Of a stretch of DNA of 64,000 nt, positions 26,882-35,539 are shown in pieces. The stretch is from Belnapia sp. F-4-1. GTDB taxonomy: Bacteria; Pseudomonadota; Alphaproteobacteria; Acetobacterales; Acetobacteraceae. Under the pieces are notes generated by a model, which was not told where the DNA came from, searched no databases, and saw nothing but the letters and a program-made list of their open reading frames with translations. Position 1 is the stretch's first letter, and every line of letters begins with the position of its first letter. The stretch spans positions 2,372,818 to 2,436,817 of the forward strand of contig NZ_KN676113.1 of NCBI RefSeq assembly GCF_000802185.1, in the 5' to 3' direction. The position numbers were made by a program, and so were the translations under genes.

Positions 26882-27106
26882 ATGTCGAACAATAAGCAGA
26901 AGAGAATCGGGGAGCCCGGCTGGACCAAGGAAGAAAAGGGCCAAGGAGCTCCGACCTCCAACAAGGCGGGCACGGCAGGCGAAGCGGGCGATGCGGTGCC
27001 CAAGGCAGGCTACGGCGGCGACGAACGCGCAGCGACGGAAGCCGCAGCGGCGCAAGTGGAGGAAGACTCGAACGGTAAGGCTGGGCCGGACGATCGTAAG
27101 GGGTGA
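26882..27106 (+). CDS. Small hydrophilic hypothetical protein
   Basis: A 74-residue, very hydrophilic protein rich in Gly, Ala, Lys and Glu with no hydrophobic core (MSNNKQKRIGEPGWTKEEKG, AGYGGDERAATEAAAAQVEE). It looks intrinsically disordered, like small stress-related proteins of alphaproteobacteria. The start signal is weak. No function can be assigned. Confidence 0.5.
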   Translation: MSNNKQKRIGEPGWTKEEKGQGAPTSNKAGTAGEAGDAVPKAGYGGDERAATEAAAAQVEEDSNGKAGPDDRKG

Positions 27107-27167
27107 CTAAAACCGCTTGGAGTTTGAAATCGGTCGCCAACGTTATGGACCGGAGGGAGCGTAACCG

Positions 27168-27752
27168 ATGCTAAGCGAGATAGTCGCTGCCGGCGCACCA
27201 TGGTCCGGCATCGTGTCCCGTGGTCGCACTCTACGTATCACCGATTTGCATGGACATCAGGCTGTCGACTTCCTCTGCTACAATGCAGCGGAACCAGAGG
27301 AGCGGTACCACGCCTCCAACACGATGAAAGCAGCGGGCACGATTTTCCTGACGACCGGGCACGTTCTCTACTCCGACATCGCACGCCCGATCTTCACCAT
27401 CGTTGAGGATCAGTTCGGCGGCCACGACACGATTGGCGGCTGTTGCAGTGGGCCGTCCAACCGCATGTTTTATAGGGTGGAAGACTGTCCAGGCTGCCGC
27501 GAGAACTTTCTACACGCCCTGGCTCGGTACGGCCTGGGACGACGGGACGTTGTGCCTAACGTGAATTTCTTCATGCGTGTGCCAGTAGACACTACCGGCA
27601 GCGCCGCGATTGCGCATGGCGTCTCGCCGGCAGGTTGCGAGGTAGCACTGCGGGCAGAGGTGGATGCGCTCGCCGTGATCTCCAACTGTCCGCAGGTGAA
27701 CAATCCCTGCAACGGCTACAACCCAACGCCGATCCGGGTGCAGGTCACTTGA
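27168..27752 (+). CDS. DUF1989 / urea carboxylase-associated family protein
   Basis: A 194-residue protein of the DUF1989 family that includes urea-amidolyase-associated protein 2. It shows APWSGIVSRGRTLRITDLHG, QAVDFLCYNAAEPEERY, HVLYSDIARPIFTIVED, DTIGGCCSGPSN and the C-terminal NCPQVNNPCNGYNPTPIRV. The conserved Cys and His residues suggest metal binding; some relatives are guanidine- or urea-pathway partners. No urea carboxylase, partner UAAP1 or transporter is adjacent. GGAGGGAG precedes the ATG. Confidence 0.88.
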   Translation: MLSEIVAAGAPWSGIVSRGRTLRITDLHGHQAVDFLCYNAAEPEERYHASNTMKAAGTIFLTTGHVLYSDIARPIFTIVEDQFGGHDTIGGCCSGPSNRMFYRVEDCPGCRENFLHALARYGLGRRDVVPNVNFFMRVPVDTTGSAAIAHGVSPAGCEVALRAEVDALAVISNCPQVNNPCNGYNPTPIRVQVT

Positions 27753-28366
27753 ACCTAGCATGGCCTTTCTGGTCACCAATTTCTGGCTCGATGTGGCGTT
27801 CAAGGGAGTAAAGGGACGGAACCGACCGGAGCTGTTCAACAGCGAGAGTGGCCCGCTCGACTTCATCAAGTTGCACTTTCCCTGCTGCCGGCGGCCAAGC
27901 CAGAGTAAGTTAAGCAACCGGCTGGAGATCCAATCGCCGAGTGCAACCTTGGCTGGATGTGGCGGAAGTTAGATGCTGAAGGGCTGCACCAGCAAGCATG
28001 TGGAAGCGACGCGCTGATGCCCACCAGGCTAAGCTGGTCGCATCAAGTACGAGGCTCATCCGGCCCAGAAGTCCTCCAACGCATCGTCTCCGATCGACCC
28101 CGTTGATGACGAGAAGTGCCCAGATGCGGCTGGGTCGATGGTCCGAGACGCTGAGTGGCTCAGTCGGATTTGTCCGGCCTGAGGACACCAGCGGCAGGCT
28201 GCGTCTCTGCGGCCCAGACGTGGTCGCCCGCAAGGGTGAGTGCTTCCATCTGGGCGGAGCGACGTGTCGGACCAGATCGGCGCCAACGCCGCGGCCGCGC
28301 AGCGCGTAGAGCGTGGCCTGCAGGCACCGCGGGTCCCACAGCGAGGATCCAAAGTGTGGCGAGGGA
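27753..28366. other. Long non-coding or decayed stretch
   Basis: About 610 bases between the DUF1989 gene and the terminator at 28367. Several frames are open on both strands, but none shows a recognisable motif or a good start signal. I cannot say whether it is decayed coding DNA. Confidence 0.3.
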
Positions 28367-28400
28367 AACGTCTGGGGCACCCTGGAATGCCCCAGACGTT
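28367..28400 (-). terminator. Intrinsic terminator of the permease operon
   Basis: AACGTCTGGGGCA at 28367-28379 pairs perfectly over thirteen bases with TGCCCCAGACGTT at 28388-28400, with an eight-base loop. It lies 56 bases beyond the stop of the minus-strand permease and on that strand is followed by TTTCCCTC. It would end the CoA-transferase/CBS/permease transcript. Confidence 0.75.
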
Positions 28401-28455
28401 CACGTGTCCGAAAGCCGGCAGCGTGGGCTTCGCGGAGGGCGCCACGCCCCGCGGC

Positions 28456-29847
28456 TCAGGTGATGCCGGTGAGGTAGTAGACGGCGATGACGACGAAGAC
28501 CGCCGCGGTCTTTGTCAGGGTGATGGCGAAGATGTCGCCGTAAGACTGCCGGTGGGTAAGCCCGGTGACGGCGAGCAGCGTGATCACCGCGCCATTGTGC
28601 GGCAGCGTGTCCATGCCCCCGCTCGCCATGGAGGCCACGCGGTGCAGCACCTCCAGTGGAATGCCGGCGGTCTCCGCCCCAGCGATAAACTGGTCCGCCA
28701 TCGCAGCGAGCGCGATGCTCATGCCCCCCGAGGCGGAGCCGGTAATGCCCGCGAGGACCGTGACGCTGACCGCCTCGTTGACAAGCGGATTCGGGACTGC
28801 TCGCAGCGCCTCGCGGATCACCAGAAAGCCCGGCAGCGCCGCGATCACCGCGCCGAAGCCGTACTCCGCGGCGGTGTTCATGGAGGCGAGCAGCGCGCCG
28901 CCTACAGCCGCCTTGGAGCCCTCGGCGAAGCGCCGCGCCACCCGCCCGTAGGCGAAGGCGAGCACGGTGAGGATGCCGATGAGCAGCGCGCCCAGCACCG
29001 CCCAGATCGCGGCGACCGAGGGCACCTGCGTCACCAATGGCTGCGCCATGCCAGCCAGCGCGACCTCGTGCCGCGCGCCATACTGGGCGGCGATCAGGGA
29101 GGTGAAAAGCTTGTTCAGCACGCCCACCGCGACCAGGGGTAGGATGGCGATGGCAGGGTGCGGCAGCGCCTCCTCGTCAGCCGGCTCAGGCTCGTTCGTG
29201 TGACCCTCGCCGTAGCCCTCGCCCGCCGCGGCGGCGCTCCGGCGGCGCCATTCCAAGTAGGTGAGGCCGACGGCCAGGATAAACGCCGACCCGATCGTGC
29301 CGAGAACGGGCGCGGCCCAGGTGTCGGTGCGGAAAAAGGTGGTGGGAATGATGTTCTGAATTTGCGGGGTGCCCGGCAGCGAGTCCATGGTGAAGGTGAA
29401 GGCGCCGAGGGCAATGGTGCCGGGGATCAGCCGCTTCGGGATGCCGCTCTGCCTGAACATTTCCGCCGCGAAGGGGTAGGCGGCGAATACTACAACGAAC
29501 AGCGACACACCACCGTAGGTAAGCACCGCGCAGACCAGCACGATGGCCAGCATGGCGCGCTGCCGTCCGACCAGCCCGATCACCGCCCGGACGATGGACT
29601 TGGAGAAGCCCGACAGCTCGATCACCTTGCCGAACACGGCACCGAGCAGGAATACGGGGAAGTAGAGCTTCACGAAGCCGACCAGCTTGTCCATGAAGAC
29701 GCCGGTGAAAACAGGCGGCACGGCCGAAGGGTCGGTGAGCAGCACGGCGCCCATCGCCGCCACCGGCGCGAACAGGATCACGCTGAAGCCGCGGTAGGCG
29801 ATGAACATCAGGAAGGCCAGCGCGGCCACCGCGATCAGGAAGTCCAT
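28456..29847 (-). CDS. GntP-family permease (probable hydroxybutyrate or hydroxy-acid carrier)
   Basis: A 463-residue membrane carrier with about 12 hydrophobic helices. GntP-type features are FPVFLLGAVFGKVIELSG, LTYGGVSLFVVVFAAYPFA, MDSLPGTPQIQNIIPT, GSASGGMSIALAAMADQF and the final MASGGMDTLPHNGAVITLL. This subgroup, with the SGGMDTLPHNGAV signature, includes proteins annotated as D-beta-hydroxybutyrate permeases. Adjacent CoA-transferase and nearby phaC/phasin genes fit that role, but the substrate is inferred from context. It is the last gene before the terminator at 28367; the gap to the CBS gene upstream is about 100 bases. Confidence 0.88.
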   Translation of the reverse strand: MDFLIAVAALAFLMFIAYRGFSVILFAPVAAMGAVLLTDPSAVPPVFTGVFMDKLVGFVKLYFPVFLLGAVFGKVIELSGFSKSIVRAVIGLVGRQRAMLAIVLVCAVLTYGGVSLFVVVFAAYPFAAEMFRQSGIPKRLIPGTIALGAFTFTMDSLPGTPQIQNIIPTTFFRTDTWAAPVLGTIGSAFILAVGLTYLEWRRRSAAAAGEGYGEGHTNEPEPADEEALPHPAIAILPLVAVGVLNKLFTSLIAAQYGARHEVALAGMAQPLVTQVPSVAAIWAVLGALLIGILTVLAFAYGRVARRFAEGSKAAVGGALLASMNTAAEYGFGAVIAALPGFLVIREALRAVPNPLVNEAVSVTVLAGITGSASGGMSIALAAMADQFIAGAETAGIPLEVLHRVASMASGGMDTLPHNGAVITLLAVTGLTHRQSYGDIFAITLTKTAAVFVVIAVYYLTGIT

Positions 29848-29950
29848 ACCGCCACTCCAGTGCTGGTCGGGTTAGACCACCGGAGAAGATCTCCGGCAGC
29901 GATGTCGCTTCTGAGCGGCGAGGCCGCCGGAGGCTGAGCCTCCCGCAAGA

Positions 29951-30415
29951 TCAATAGGCGCCGGTGTTGGTCGTCATAACCAGTCGGTCGGCCTCGAGAC
30001 CCCGGATGTGCTTCTCGGCCTCTGCGGCCGCGTCCACCAGGATGTCGCGGGCCGACACCATGCCCGCGACCCTCCCGTCCTCCACCACAACCAGATGGCG
30101 GACGCGATCCGCCCTCATGAGGACCATGCACTGGTCGAGCGTGTGCTCCGACGTGACGTAGATCACCTGCGGGGTCATGACGTCCCGCACCATGGTGCCC
30201 TTCGCCGTCCGGCCGCGCAGCTCCACTTTCCGCGCGAGGTCGCGCTCGGAGAAGATCCCGATCGGCTTGCCGTCGTCCAGCACGATCAGCACGCCCACGT
30301 CGTGCTTGGCTAAACGTTCGAGCGCTGCGTGCACGGTGGCGTCGGCGGGGATGGAGAGCACGGTGCCGCGGCGTGGGCCGAGGAGCTCCGCCACCGTTTT
30401 CGAGGTTCGTTTCAT
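29951..30415 (-). CDS. CBS-domain protein
   Basis: A 154-residue protein made of two CBS motifs. The first is around residues 10-70 ([40 protein letters not shown]), the second around 75-140 ([40 protein letters not shown]). Such tandem pairs bind adenine nucleotides and act as energy sensors. The ATG at 30415 overlaps the CoA-transferase stop in an ATGA, so translation is probably coupled. It may tune transport or CoA transfer to adenylate charge; this is inference from position. Confidence 0.9.
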   Translation of the reverse strand: MKRTSKTVAELLGPRRGTVLSIPADATVHAALERLAKHDVGVLIVLDDGKPIGIFSERDLARKVELRGRTAKGTMVRDVMTPQVIYVTSEHTLDQCMVLMRADRVRHLVVVEDGRVAGMVSARDILVDAAAEAEKHIRGLEADRLVMTTNTGAY

Positions 30416-32364
30416 GGTCGGCATCCCCCGTCGCGCTCGAGGTCGCGCAGATGACCTTCCGCCTCCTCGCGCGCCTCGTAGATGTGCGGCGCCACGTCGC
30501 GCCGGCGCAGCGCGTCGCCGAGCTTCAGGTGCAGGAAGGCGCTCGTGGTGTAGCGAGTGACGCCGGAATAGAACTGCCGCATCAAGCCACCCACCATGTC
30601 GGTGTAGGCATCCAGCAGCTCGGGCGCGATGGTGAAGTGGTCGTAGTTCACGATAGCCGGCACCTTGCGGCCCAGTGGCGCCAAACGCTCCTCCACTGCC
30701 CGTCGGACGCAGTCTATGTCCTCCTGTCGTCGAATGCCGAAGCCCTCGAAGTTGATGAAGAACACCGCCTCGGCCGGGTCGTAGGTCAGGCGCGCCTCCA
30801 GCGGCAGGCTCAGCCATTCCTCGCGGTAGCCCATCGGGCCTTCGGCGAAGATGCGAGAGTCCATCGGGGCCGGATCTTTCGGGACCAGCGGCCGGAAGGC
30901 CATCTCGGCCAGGATGTCGCGTTCGACGTCCAGGCCAGGGGCGACTTCGACGAGCTCCAGCCCCTCCGGGCCCAAACGGAAGACGCAACGGTCTGTGACG
31001 TAGAGGACGGGCTGACCACGCCGCGACGCCAAGTGGCCGCTGAAGGTGCGGTGCTCGACCTGCTCCACAAACTTCGGGTCACCGCGCGCCGCAAATGTGC
31101 CGAGGAAGACCACCCTCTTGGCATTTTGGCTGATGTTGATGAAGCCGCCCGCACCCGCCAGCCGAGACCCGAACTTACTGACGTTGACGTTCCCCTCGCT
31201 GTCGACTTGCGCCATGCCGAGGAAGGCCGCGTCGAGACCGCCGCCGTCGTAGAAGTCGAACTGTGCGGGCTGGTCCACCAGGGCCTGGATGTTGCTCGCG
31301 GCGCCGAAGTCGAGCCCGCCGGCCGGCAGCCCGCCGATCGTGCCGGGCTCGGTGGTCAGCGTCAGGTACTCCAGCATCCGCTCTTCGTTGGCGACGCTGG
31401 CCACGCCCTCGGGCATTCCGATGCCGAGGTTGACGACGCTGTTGGGCCGCAGCTCGAAGGCGGCGCGGCGGGCGATGATCTTGCGCGCCCCCATCCCCAT
31501 CGGCGGCAGGGAGCGCATGGGCACCCGCGTTTCGCCGCTAAAGGCCGGGTTGTAGGGCGTGGCGAAGGTCTGCCAGTGGTTTTCCTGCGAGGCCACCACG
31601 ACGCAGTCCACTAGGGCGCCGGGGATCCGCACTAGGCGGGAGTCGAGGCTGCCTGCTTCGGCTAGGCGCTCCACCTGCACGATCACCACGCCGCCAGAGT
31701 TGCGCGCCGCCGTGGCGATGGCCAGCGCCTCGAGGACAAGCGCCTCACGCTCCATGGTGACGTTGCCGTCCGGGTCCGCGGTGGTACCGCGCAGAATGGC
31801 CACGTCAATCGGCAGGGCGCGGTAGAAGAGGTATTCCTCGCCGCGCAGCGTGATGGGCTCGATCAGGTCCTCGGTGGTGCGGGCGTTGATCTTGCCGCCG
31901 CCGTGACGCGGGTCCACGAAGGTGTCGAGGCCCACGCGCGTGACGGTGCCGGGTTTGCCGGCAGCGATGTCGCGGAAGAGGTGAGAGATTACCCCCTGGG
32001 GCAGGTTATAGGCCTCGATCTTGTTCTCGAGCGCGAGGCGCTGGAGCTTCGGGCAAAGCCCCCAGTGCCCGCCGATCACCCGCTGCACCAGCCCCTCATG
32101 GCCGAGATGATTGAGTCCGCGGTCCTTTCCGTCGCCCTGGCCGGCGGCGTAGACCAACGTCAGGTCGCGTGGCCGGCCTCCTTCGAGAAAGCGCCGTTCT
32201 AGTTGTTCCGCAATGGCTTCGGCGAAGCCGATGCCGACGAAGCCGCCGGTGGCTATGGTCGCGCCGTCGCGGACGAGCCGGACCGCTTCCTCGGCTGTGA
32301 CGATCTTGTCCCGCCGGGTGATCTGGCCTCCGCCGAGCAAGGGATGCCCGCTCTGCCCCGCCAT
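30412..32364 (-). CDS. Acetate/propionate-type CoA-transferase (YdiF-like)
   Basis: A 650-residue fused alpha-beta CoA-transferase (family I). The N-terminal half begins [20 protein letters not shown] with [20 protein letters not shown]. The second half carries [14 protein letters not shown], in which Glu319 is the expected catalytic residue, then [19 protein letters not shown] and the C-terminal region unique to the YdiF group. It would activate short-chain or hydroxy acids by moving CoA from acetyl-CoA or a similar donor. ATG 32364 follows GGGGAGGAAAG. It leads an operon with a CBS protein and a GntP-type permease, which suggests import and activation of an external acid. Confidence 0.92.
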   Translation of the reverse strand: MAGQSGHPLLGGGQITRRDKIVTAEEAVRLVRDGATIATGGFVGIGFAEAIAEQLERRFLEGGRPRDLTLVYAAGQGDGKDRGLNHLGHEGLVQRVIGGHWGLCPKLQRLALENKIEAYNLPQGVISHLFRDIAAGKPGTVTRVGLDTFVDPRHGGGKINARTTEDLIEPITLRGEEYLFYRALPIDVAILRGTTADPDGNVTMEREALVLEALAIATAARNSGGVVIVQVERLAEAGSLDSRLVRIPGALVDCVVVASQENHWQTFATPYNPAFSGETRVPMRSLPPMGMGARKIIARRAAFELRPNSVVNLGIGMPEGVASVANEERMLEYLTLTTEPGTIGGLPAGGLDFGAASNIQALVDQPAQFDFYDGGGLDAAFLGMAQVDSEGNVNVSKFGSRLAGAGGFINISQNAKRVVFLGTFAARGDPKFVEQVEHRTFSGHLASRRGQPVLYVTDRCVFRLGPEGLELVEVAPGLDVERDILAEMAFRPLVPKDPAPMDSRIFAEGPMGYREEWLSLPLEARLTYDPAEAVFFINFEGFGIRRQEDIDCVRRAVEERLAPLGRKVPAIVNYDHFTIAPELLDAYTDMVGGLMRQFYSGVTRYTTSAFLHLKLGDALRRRDVAPHIYEAREEAEGHLRDLERDGGCRP

Positions 32365-32599
32365 TGCTCTTTCCTCCCCGGAAGTGCTGTTGGAGCGCCC
32401 TCTGCCGGCCGCAACGGCGGAACTCTGCCCCGGTTCCGGAGCGCAGAGCGCGTTGTCCACGCCCGGGAAAACGGCCGGCGGGCCGGCGCGAGTTGGACGA
32501 TGCACTCTATCGGTCGACGGGAGATCACCGCATCGCTGCGTTCCGCGGCAGCGACCCGAACGAACAGCGGTTCATTCCGCTGGGGGCGAGGCACGCAAA

Positions 32600-33000
32600 A
32601 CTTGCCTGCCTCAGTGCCCCCAAGCTTTATTACTTCGACGATGTCTGGTGCGAGCAGCGTCAGTTGCAGGATCTACCCGAGATAGCCGCGCGTAATCCGC
32701 TCGGCTGCTGCCACCTCGCCGATGAGGCATAGCGTTCTTCGTCTAGCCGCCACTGGTATCGGAACGCCCGGGTCAACGCCCTCACCAGTGTCGGATGAGC
32801 ACGCGTGGCCATAGCCGGCACACCCTCCTGCACTGGCGTCAACACCGTCTTCCGCCCCGACCGTCGCCGAAGGGCAAGCGGCACTTGGACCGTGACGCTG
32901 GTCGCCGCGCTCATGCTGCCTCACGCCCCGCACCAGACACGCTGGGGAGAGGTCTCGGACGAAGCTGGCCAGCTCCTCCACACAGAAGCGGATGTCAGCG
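32600..33000 (-). pseudogene. Relic 3: recombinase tail plus HTH-like protein with frameshift and stop
   Basis: On the minus strand the recombinase-type tail comes first (GADIRFCVEELASFVRDL, near 33000-32945), matching GADIRLRKEGPAGLVRDL in relic 1. The HTH-like protein follows from ATG 32914: VPLALRRRSGRKTVLTP, HPTLVRALTRAFRYQWRLDE. A shift after RYA changes frame to EVAAAERITRGYLG, then an in-frame stop is followed by ILQLTLLAPDIVEVIKLGG down to about 32600. It is the most complete but most mutated copy and sits upstream of the CoA-transferase. Confidence 0.75.
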
Positions 33001-33117
33001 CCAGAGCCCTGACACGCGTCGCGCCTTGACCGCGGCGCGAGCCCATTCCTAGCGTGCCTGGATCAGCCTTGGCGCGGACCGGTCGGCCCATGCCAGCGAA
33101 ATGTCCCGGAGAGCCCC

Positions 33118-34026
33118 ATGGCCATGCACCGCTTCCATCCCACACAATACTTCAACGCAATCGGCGTAGCCGAACCCTGCCTACGTGTCGCGGATGGCGA
33201 CACGGTGGTCACCGACACGATTGATGCGTCCGGATTTGATGCGCGGGAGGTGGCCGTCGCCAGCCGGCCGAACCCGATGACCGGTCCATTCTTCGTGGAG
33301 GGGGCCGAGCCCGGGGACACGCTCGCCGTACGGATCGATCGGCTGACCCCGAGCCGTGCGACCGGATGGACCTACTCGCCGCTCGCTCTGACCGTGCTGG
33401 ATCCGGCGGCGATCCCTGACCGGCCATCGCAGCAGCGCGCCGTCTGGACCATCGACCGCGTGGCCGGGACGGTGCGGTTGCAGGACACAGTGTCGGGGCT
33501 AGAGGATTTCGCGCCGCCGATCCAGCCTATGATCGGCTGCTTCGGGGTCGCGCCGGCGGGTGGGCAGGCGCTGTCCACCGCGACCAGCGCGCAGAATGGC
33601 GGCAACATGGACTACCGCCTGTTCGCACCCGGCACGACAGCCTGGTTTCCCGTGTCGGTGCCGGGCGCGCTCTTCTATCTCGGCGATGGCCATGCCTGCC
33701 AAGGTGACGGGGAGATCACGGGCACTGGGATCGAGACATCCTTCGAGATGGAGGTGACCTTCAGCGTCCTGAAGCGGACGATCACCTGGCCGCGCGGTGA
33801 GACGGCCGACGACATTTTCACTGTCGGCAATGCCAGGCCGCTTGACCAAGCGCTGCAGCACGCCACGACAGAGATGTCGCGCTGGCTCGGCGAGGACTTC
33901 GGCTTGGGCGCCCGCGCCGCCAGCCACCTGATGGGACAGGTCGTCCGCTACGATGTCGGCAATGTCTTCAACCCCGCATTCACGGTCGCCTGCCGCATTG
34001 CCAAGCGCTGGCTCTCGAAGCGGTAG
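33118..34026 (+). CDS. Acetamidase/formamidase family protein
   Basis: A 302-residue protein of the FmdA/AmdA family, which hydrolyses short amides to the acid and ammonia. Motifs include the GPFFVEGAEPGDTLAVRIDR core, QPMIGCFGVAP, the metal-region SAQNGGNMDYRLFAPGTTAW, LFYLGDGHACQGDGEITGTG and IETSFEMEVTFSV. Length is normal. CGGAGAG precedes the ATG. There is no amide transporter beside it. It stands alone between two relics of the HTH-like gene, like the M48 gene at 17382. Confidence 0.92.
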   Translation: MAMHRFHPTQYFNAIGVAEPCLRVADGDTVVTDTIDASGFDAREVAVASRPNPMTGPFFVEGAEPGDTLAVRIDRLTPSRATGWTYSPLALTVLDPAAIPDRPSQQRAVWTIDRVAGTVRLQDTVSGLEDFAPPIQPMIGCFGVAPAGGQALSTATSAQNGGNMDYRLFAPGTTAWFPVSVPGALFYLGDGHACQGDGEITGTGIETSFEMEVTFSVLKRTITWPRGETADDIFTVGNARPLDQALQHATTEMSRWLGEDFGLGARAASHLMGQVVRYDVGNVFNPAFTVACRIAKRWLSKR

Positions 34027-34042
34027 GACTGGACGCTGAATC

Positions 34043-34262
34043 TCAATCTTGGGCTTGGCAGGCGACCTCGAGTTTGGCGCGCTGGACCGGTTTACCAGAC
34101 ATCAGGTCTTCTTGCTGATGTGCTCGAACCAGAGGCACCGGCTGCAGCAGCGCGAGAAGCGCGACGCGATCTGCCACCGGACCATTTAGGATCAGCTCGG
34201 CCACGTCGGGCGCCAGCAGAGGCAGTCGCAGCAGGCTGCCCAGGTAGCCCCCGCTCGAGTTT
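34043..34262 (-). pseudogene. Relic 4: C-terminal half of HTH-like protein
   Basis: On the minus strand the frame opens at GGYLGSLLRLPLLAPDVAEL, continues ILNGPVADRVALLALLQPVP and stops at 34043. This is the second half of the family seen in relics 1-3, with the recognition helix region (GYLGSLLRL) intact. The first half is missing; the DNA upstream (34262-34330) has no match. It lies 17 bases beyond the acetamidase stop and about 115 bases before the terminase. Confidence 0.7.
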
Positions 34263-34377
34263 CTCCGCCCAGTGCACTGTTCGGTAGGCTTCTCACCGGC
34301 AGCCCGGCCTAGGTTGGCGGCTGGCGCCCAGGAGCCGGCCGAGGACCAATCCCCCTAGAGCCAGCTGAAGGCGATCC

Positions 34378-35313
34378 ATGGCGGCAAGAGCGCAGGCTGA
34401 CCAGGCCGTAGCTGCCCCGCAGGGTGTCGCTGAGGCCGTCGCCTATGCCGAGGCGGTGGTGGGGGTTGGCGCCATCCCGGTGGGGCGGCTGGCTGGCCTC
34501 GCCTGTGCGCGCTTCCTGCGTGACAGGATAGCCGCCGAGGCAGGGCGGGGGCCCTGGGCCTTTCGCCCCGATTTAGTCGAGGCGGCGTTGCTGTTCGCTG
34601 GCCAGATGCCGAACATCAAGGGGCCGGAGGCCGGCCAGCCGCTGCGGTGCCGCAGCCCCGACCTCCGACTGGAGGACTTCGAGGGACAGGAGTGCCATCT
34701 CGGCCTGGATCTCGCCAGCCGCACCGACCTGGCGGCCTTGGCGCTGGTCTTCCCGCAGACCTGCCGCGAGACGGGCAAGACGACCTATGCCGCCTTTGCC
34801 CGCTGCTACCTGAACGAGGAGGCAGTGCTGGAGGCACGGAATGCGGCATACCCGGGCTGGGCCGCAGCCGAGCACCTCGTACTGACGCCTGGTAACGAGA
34901 CCGACTTCCAGGCCATCGAGGACGACATCCTGGAGTTCAGCCGCCGCTTTCGCATCGTGAGCGTCGGCTACGACCCTTGGCAATCGACGCAGCTGGCGCA
35001 GCGGCTTCGGGCGCAGGACGTCGAGATGGTGGAGTTCCGCTCGACCACCGCGAACTTTTCGCCGGCGATCATCGAGCTTGACGCTGCGATGCGCTCTGGC
35101 CGGCTCCAGCATGCCAGCAACCCGGTGCTCGAGTGGTGCATCGGCAATGTGCTTGGCAAGCCTGATCGCCGGGGTAACCTCCGCCCAACCAAAGCCCGGC
35201 CGGAGCAGCAGATCGACGCTGCCGTGGCGCTCATTATGTCGGTTGGACGCTCGATGACGGAGCCGAAGCAGTTCACCAGCATCTTCGAGCGGGCGGAGTT
35301 GTGGCAGGTGTGA
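34378..35313 (+). CDS. Phage terminase large subunit, ATPase domain deleted
   Basis: A 311-residue open frame. Residues 1-85 (VAYAEAVVGVGAIPVGRLAG, ACARFLRDRIAAEAGRGP, MPNIKGPEAG) match the N-terminal lead of HK97-type large terminases. Then, without the roughly 200-residue Walker A/B ATPase, it jumps to the nuclease domain: LGLDLASRTDLAALALVFP with the metal-binding Asp, [65 protein letters not shown]-like AAVALIMSVGR. It cannot package DNA as it stands. It is the longest of three related copies; no capsid or portal gene is near. Confidence 0.8.
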   Translation: MAARAQADQAVAAPQGVAEAVAYAEAVVGVGAIPVGRLAGLACARFLRDRIAAEAGRGPWAFRPDLVEAALLFAGQMPNIKGPEAGQPLRCRSPDLRLEDFEGQECHLGLDLASRTDLAALALVFPQTCRETGKTTYAAFARCYLNEEAVLEARNAAYPGWAAAEHLVLTPGNETDFQAIEDDILEFSRRFRIVSVGYDPWQSTQLAQRLRAQDVEMVEFRSTTANFSPAIIELDAAMRSGRLQHASNPVLEWCIGNVLGKPDRRGNLRPTKARPEQQIDAAVALIMSVGRSMTEPKQFTSIFERAELWQV

Positions 35314-35539
35314 CGCGATGTTTGAAGACTTTGGTCCAAGTGCCGCGGTCAAGTCGGTTCGATTCCGAATAAAATATGGCCCTCGTTGGTCGATGGCTGT
35401 GTAAGGCCAAAGGCCGGTTGTGTGCACTTAAGGAGGCATGCTGCGCGGCCAGGGGCTTTGCAGAGGCGGCACCTCCGACCAACTATGTAGGGAGGCTGGG
35501 GGATGCCCTGGCGATTTCCTGCTTTGTGAGGACGCCTGA

